Positions 62,784 through 64,000 of a stretch of 64,000 nt of DNA are shown in pieces. This DNA comes from Knoellia sp. S7-12 (GTDB lineage: Bacteria > Actinomycetota > Actinomycetes > Actinomycetales > Dermatophilaceae), in assembly GCF_040518285.1 (NCBI RefSeq), contig NZ_CP155449.1, positions 1,488,001-1,552,000 on the forward strand. Reading direction: 5' to 3'. Below the pieces are notes generated by a model, which worked only from the letters and a program-made list of their open reading frames with translations, was not told the origin of the DNA and searched no databases. A program made the translations under genes and the position numbers. Numbering within the stretch: the stretch's first letter is position 1; every line of letters begins with the position of its first letter.

Positions 62784-63731
62784 TCAGGCGCGGAAGGCGA
62801 GCCAGGCGTCACTCATGCGCTCCGCCTGACCCTGCGTGAACATGTTCATGCACGAGTCCTGCGTGTAGTCCATGAAGTTGTGAATCGGGTCGAGACCCGG
62901 AGCGGTGCACGTGTCGGCGCCGATCGGGCAGTTGAACTGCGGGACCGCCTCACGCGGGGTGTCGGCGACGAAGTCACCCGCCGCCGAGCAGCCGTGGGCG
63001 AAGGTGTGCTCGAGCATCATCCAGTGGCCGACCTCGTGTGTGAGGGTGTCACCGAGCGAGTACTTGCCGGCGGTGCCACCGGGCATCGACTCGTCGAGCA
63101 TGACCACGCCGTCGATGTAGTCGCGGCCGTTGTTGTTGACACCCTTGGGGAAGTAGGCCCAGCCGAGCAACCCGCCACCGATGTCGGCGACGTAGACGTT
63201 GAGCGTCTTCGAGTCACCTACATGGAGCGCCCTCTTCATGTCGCGCTCGACCTTGCCGGGCGTGACGGTGTTCCAGACGGGGTTGACCGTCCACGTCGTC
63301 TTGGTGAGGTCGAAGCGGAACGGGGTGTCGGCGGCGTCCGGAGCCGTCACACCTGCGAAGGAGTCGTTGAGGACGTCGACCTGGTCGGCGATCATCGTCT
63401 CGAGGCGAGCCTTGCCGGCCGCGTCGAGGGTGCCCTTGGAGATGACGTGGAAGATCGTCGGGATCGTCACGGAGCCTGCGGCCATGAGCGGGCTGTCCTT
63501 GATGACGCCGTAGGCGTTGGCCTCACTCTTGTTGTAGAGCAGGGGCTCCTTGGCGCTCTTGGCGTCGTCGCGCACTCGAGCGGCGGAGGTGGCGCCGACA
63601 GCCGGGTCGCACTCGGCGACGGCGGGGGATGGTGCCGAGGCCGCACTCACGGTGGCGGGAGCAGAGACGGCAAACGTTGACGCTGCGAGCGCGATGACGC
63701 CGAGCGCAGGACGGATGAGACGTCGTGACAT
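62784..63731 (-). CDS. secreted zinc metalloprotease, M43/pappalysin-like
   Basis: A 315-residue exported protein. Signal peptide MSRRLIRPALGVIALAASTF with cleavage near AASA. The catalytic zinc motif is HEVGHWMMLEH (His232, His236, His242); the usual pappalysin form is HEVGHWLGL-x-H, and here the conserved Gly is Met. The Met-turn is NFMDYTQDSCMNMFTQGQ. Cysteines in AHGCSAAGDFVADTPREAVPQFNCPIGADTC would form disulfides. ATG 63731 has GAGGAG upstream. Substrate unknown; likely secreted and active only if the odd zinc motif folds normally. Confidence 0.88.
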   Translation of the reverse strand: MSRRLIRPALGVIALAASTFAVSAPATVSAASAPSPAVAECDPAVGATSAARVRDDAKSAKEPLLYNKSEANAYGVIKDSPLMAAGSVTIPTIFHVISKGTLDAAGKARLETMIADQVDVLNDSFAGVTAPDAADTPFRFDLTKTTWTVNPVWNTVTPGKVERDMKRALHVGDSKTLNVYVADIGGGLLGWAYFPKGVNNNGRDYIDGVVMLDESMPGGTAGKYSLGDTLTHEVGHWMMLEHTFAHGCSAAGDFVADTPREAVPQFNCPIGADTCTAPGLDPIHNFMDYTQDSCMNMFTQGQAERMSDAWLAFRA

Positions 63732-63861
63732 GGGTTCTCCTCAGGGATGGCGGCCCGTTCGGCCCGCTGCCGGGACGCTACCCCCGACGGTCGCCCCTGT
63801 GGGCGACTACGACCGAGACGATTCGGCCCACGTGGCGCGTGCCGTTAGCATGTTCGCGAGT
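63732..63861. promoter_or_regulatory. upstream region of the metalloprotease and a plus-strand promoter
   Basis: Contains the hairpin GTCGCCC (63790-63796) / GGGCGAC (63801-63807) and TAGCAT (63846-63851), a possible -10 for the short plus-strand ORF. No other gene seen. Confidence 0.4.
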
Positions 63862-63900
63862 ATGACTTCTTCGGTATGCCGTGTGCTTCCGCCCCGCTGA
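63862..63900 (+). CDS. possible 12-residue leader peptide MTSSVCRVLPPR
   Basis: ATG 63862 lies shortly after a TAGCAT -10-like hexamer and encodes MTSSVCRVLPPR. A GC hairpin GCGAGG-TGCG-CCTCGC (63948-63963) follows. Short Cys-containing leaderless ORFs of this kind can work as amino-acid-responsive attenuators in actinobacteria. The regulated gene would be beyond the right edge, so this is a weak call. Confidence 0.3.
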   Translation: MTSSVCRVLPPR

Positions 63901-63947
63901 CCGCGGGCCAGTGCTTGCCACCGGCAGTCCGAACCTGATCTCAACCC

Positions 63948-63963
63948 GCGAGGTGCGCCTCGC
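63948..63963 (+). promoter_or_regulatory. hairpin downstream of the putative leader peptide
   Basis: 6-bp inverted repeat GCGAGG / CCTCGC with TGCG loop. A possible attenuator stem or leader terminator. Confidence 0.3.
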
Positions 63964-64000
63964 AATCATCCAGTGATCCCAACACGTGCGGAGTGCCTGA

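Noticed and set aside
63778..63969. 63-codon minus-strand frame at the right edge
   Set aside because: Arg/His-rich shadow composition without a start signal.

Overview
The window is high-GC (about 70% by eye), with dense short-spaced genes, frequent GTG starts, ATGA/TGATG overlaps, mycothiol/F420-type enzymes and truncated hemoglobin O. This fits a high-GC actinobacterium, most likely of the Intrasporangiaceae/Dermatophilaceae type (inference). Two stretches match, from memory, gene blocks of Mycobacterium tuberculosis: pncB-clpS-DUF2017-murI-MBL-rph-rdgB (Rv1330c to Rv1341 area), and thioesterase, ssb, ettA, alpha-glucosidase, glbO, pepN, DsbA-like, rpiB (Rv2465c to Rv2478c area). It is mostly core chromosome. 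I saw no prophage, IS element, CRISPR array or rRNA operon.

Layout. 0-4 kb: minus-strand nitrate assimilation operon (narK, nitrate reductase, 5' part of an FAD oxidoreductase cut by the window edge). 4-10.7 kb: pncB divergent from clpS, then DUF2017, murI, MBL phosphodiesterase-like, rph, rdgB, tRNA-Leu, bcp and a DUF3618 protein. 10.8-16 kb: tRNA-Lys, CopC-like protein, tRNA-His, orn, a PrsW-type protease, M20 amidohydrolase, phosphopantetheinyl transferase, tRNA-Arg. 16-22 kb: two adjacent 571-residue dynamin/Era-like GTPases, an SSB paralogue and EttA. 22-29 kb: 2H phosphoesterase, LLM oxidoreductase, methyltransferase, TetR with acyl-CoA dehydrogenase, an AbiEi/DUF559-like endonuclease between two related long hairpins, ArsR-SRPBCC, and an SDR. 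29-35.5 kb: glgX-treY-treZ, the glycogen-to-trehalose route. 35.5-46 kb: TesB thioesterase, MocR regulator facing a frame-split YczE-like membrane protein, SIS protein facing a BadF/GlcNAc-kinase-like ATPase, RecQ-like helicase with a PRTase-like tail, serine hydrolase, thioesterase with an unknown partner, GNAT. 46-53 kb: 7-bp tandem repeat, DUF222-HNH protein, MFS exporter with a 63-residue membrane protein, GDPD, alpha-glucosidase, PNPOx-like protein. 53-60 kb: secreted protein, membrane anti-sigma-like protein and ECF sigma factor; glbO-mscS-pepN; DsbA-like protein and rpiB. 60-64 kb: SpoIIE phosphatase, 5'-truncated conservon GTPase, trmB, tRNA-Pro, tRNA-Gly with a strong terminator, secreted M43-like metalloprotease.

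Recurring signals. (i) The heptamer GTATGCC/GGCATAC occurs roughly 55-60 times by hand count, in genes, spacers and hairpin stems. (ii) Many monocistronic or first genes have a TANNNT hexamer 6-7 nt before the start codon and no Shine-Dalgarno, as expected for leaderless mRNAs; this pattern decided several starts. (iii) Several decayed or duplicated junctions are visible: a duplicated clpS/DUF2017 boundary, the split YczE-like gene, the beheaded GTPase next to trmB, and the hairpin-bracketed endonuclease.
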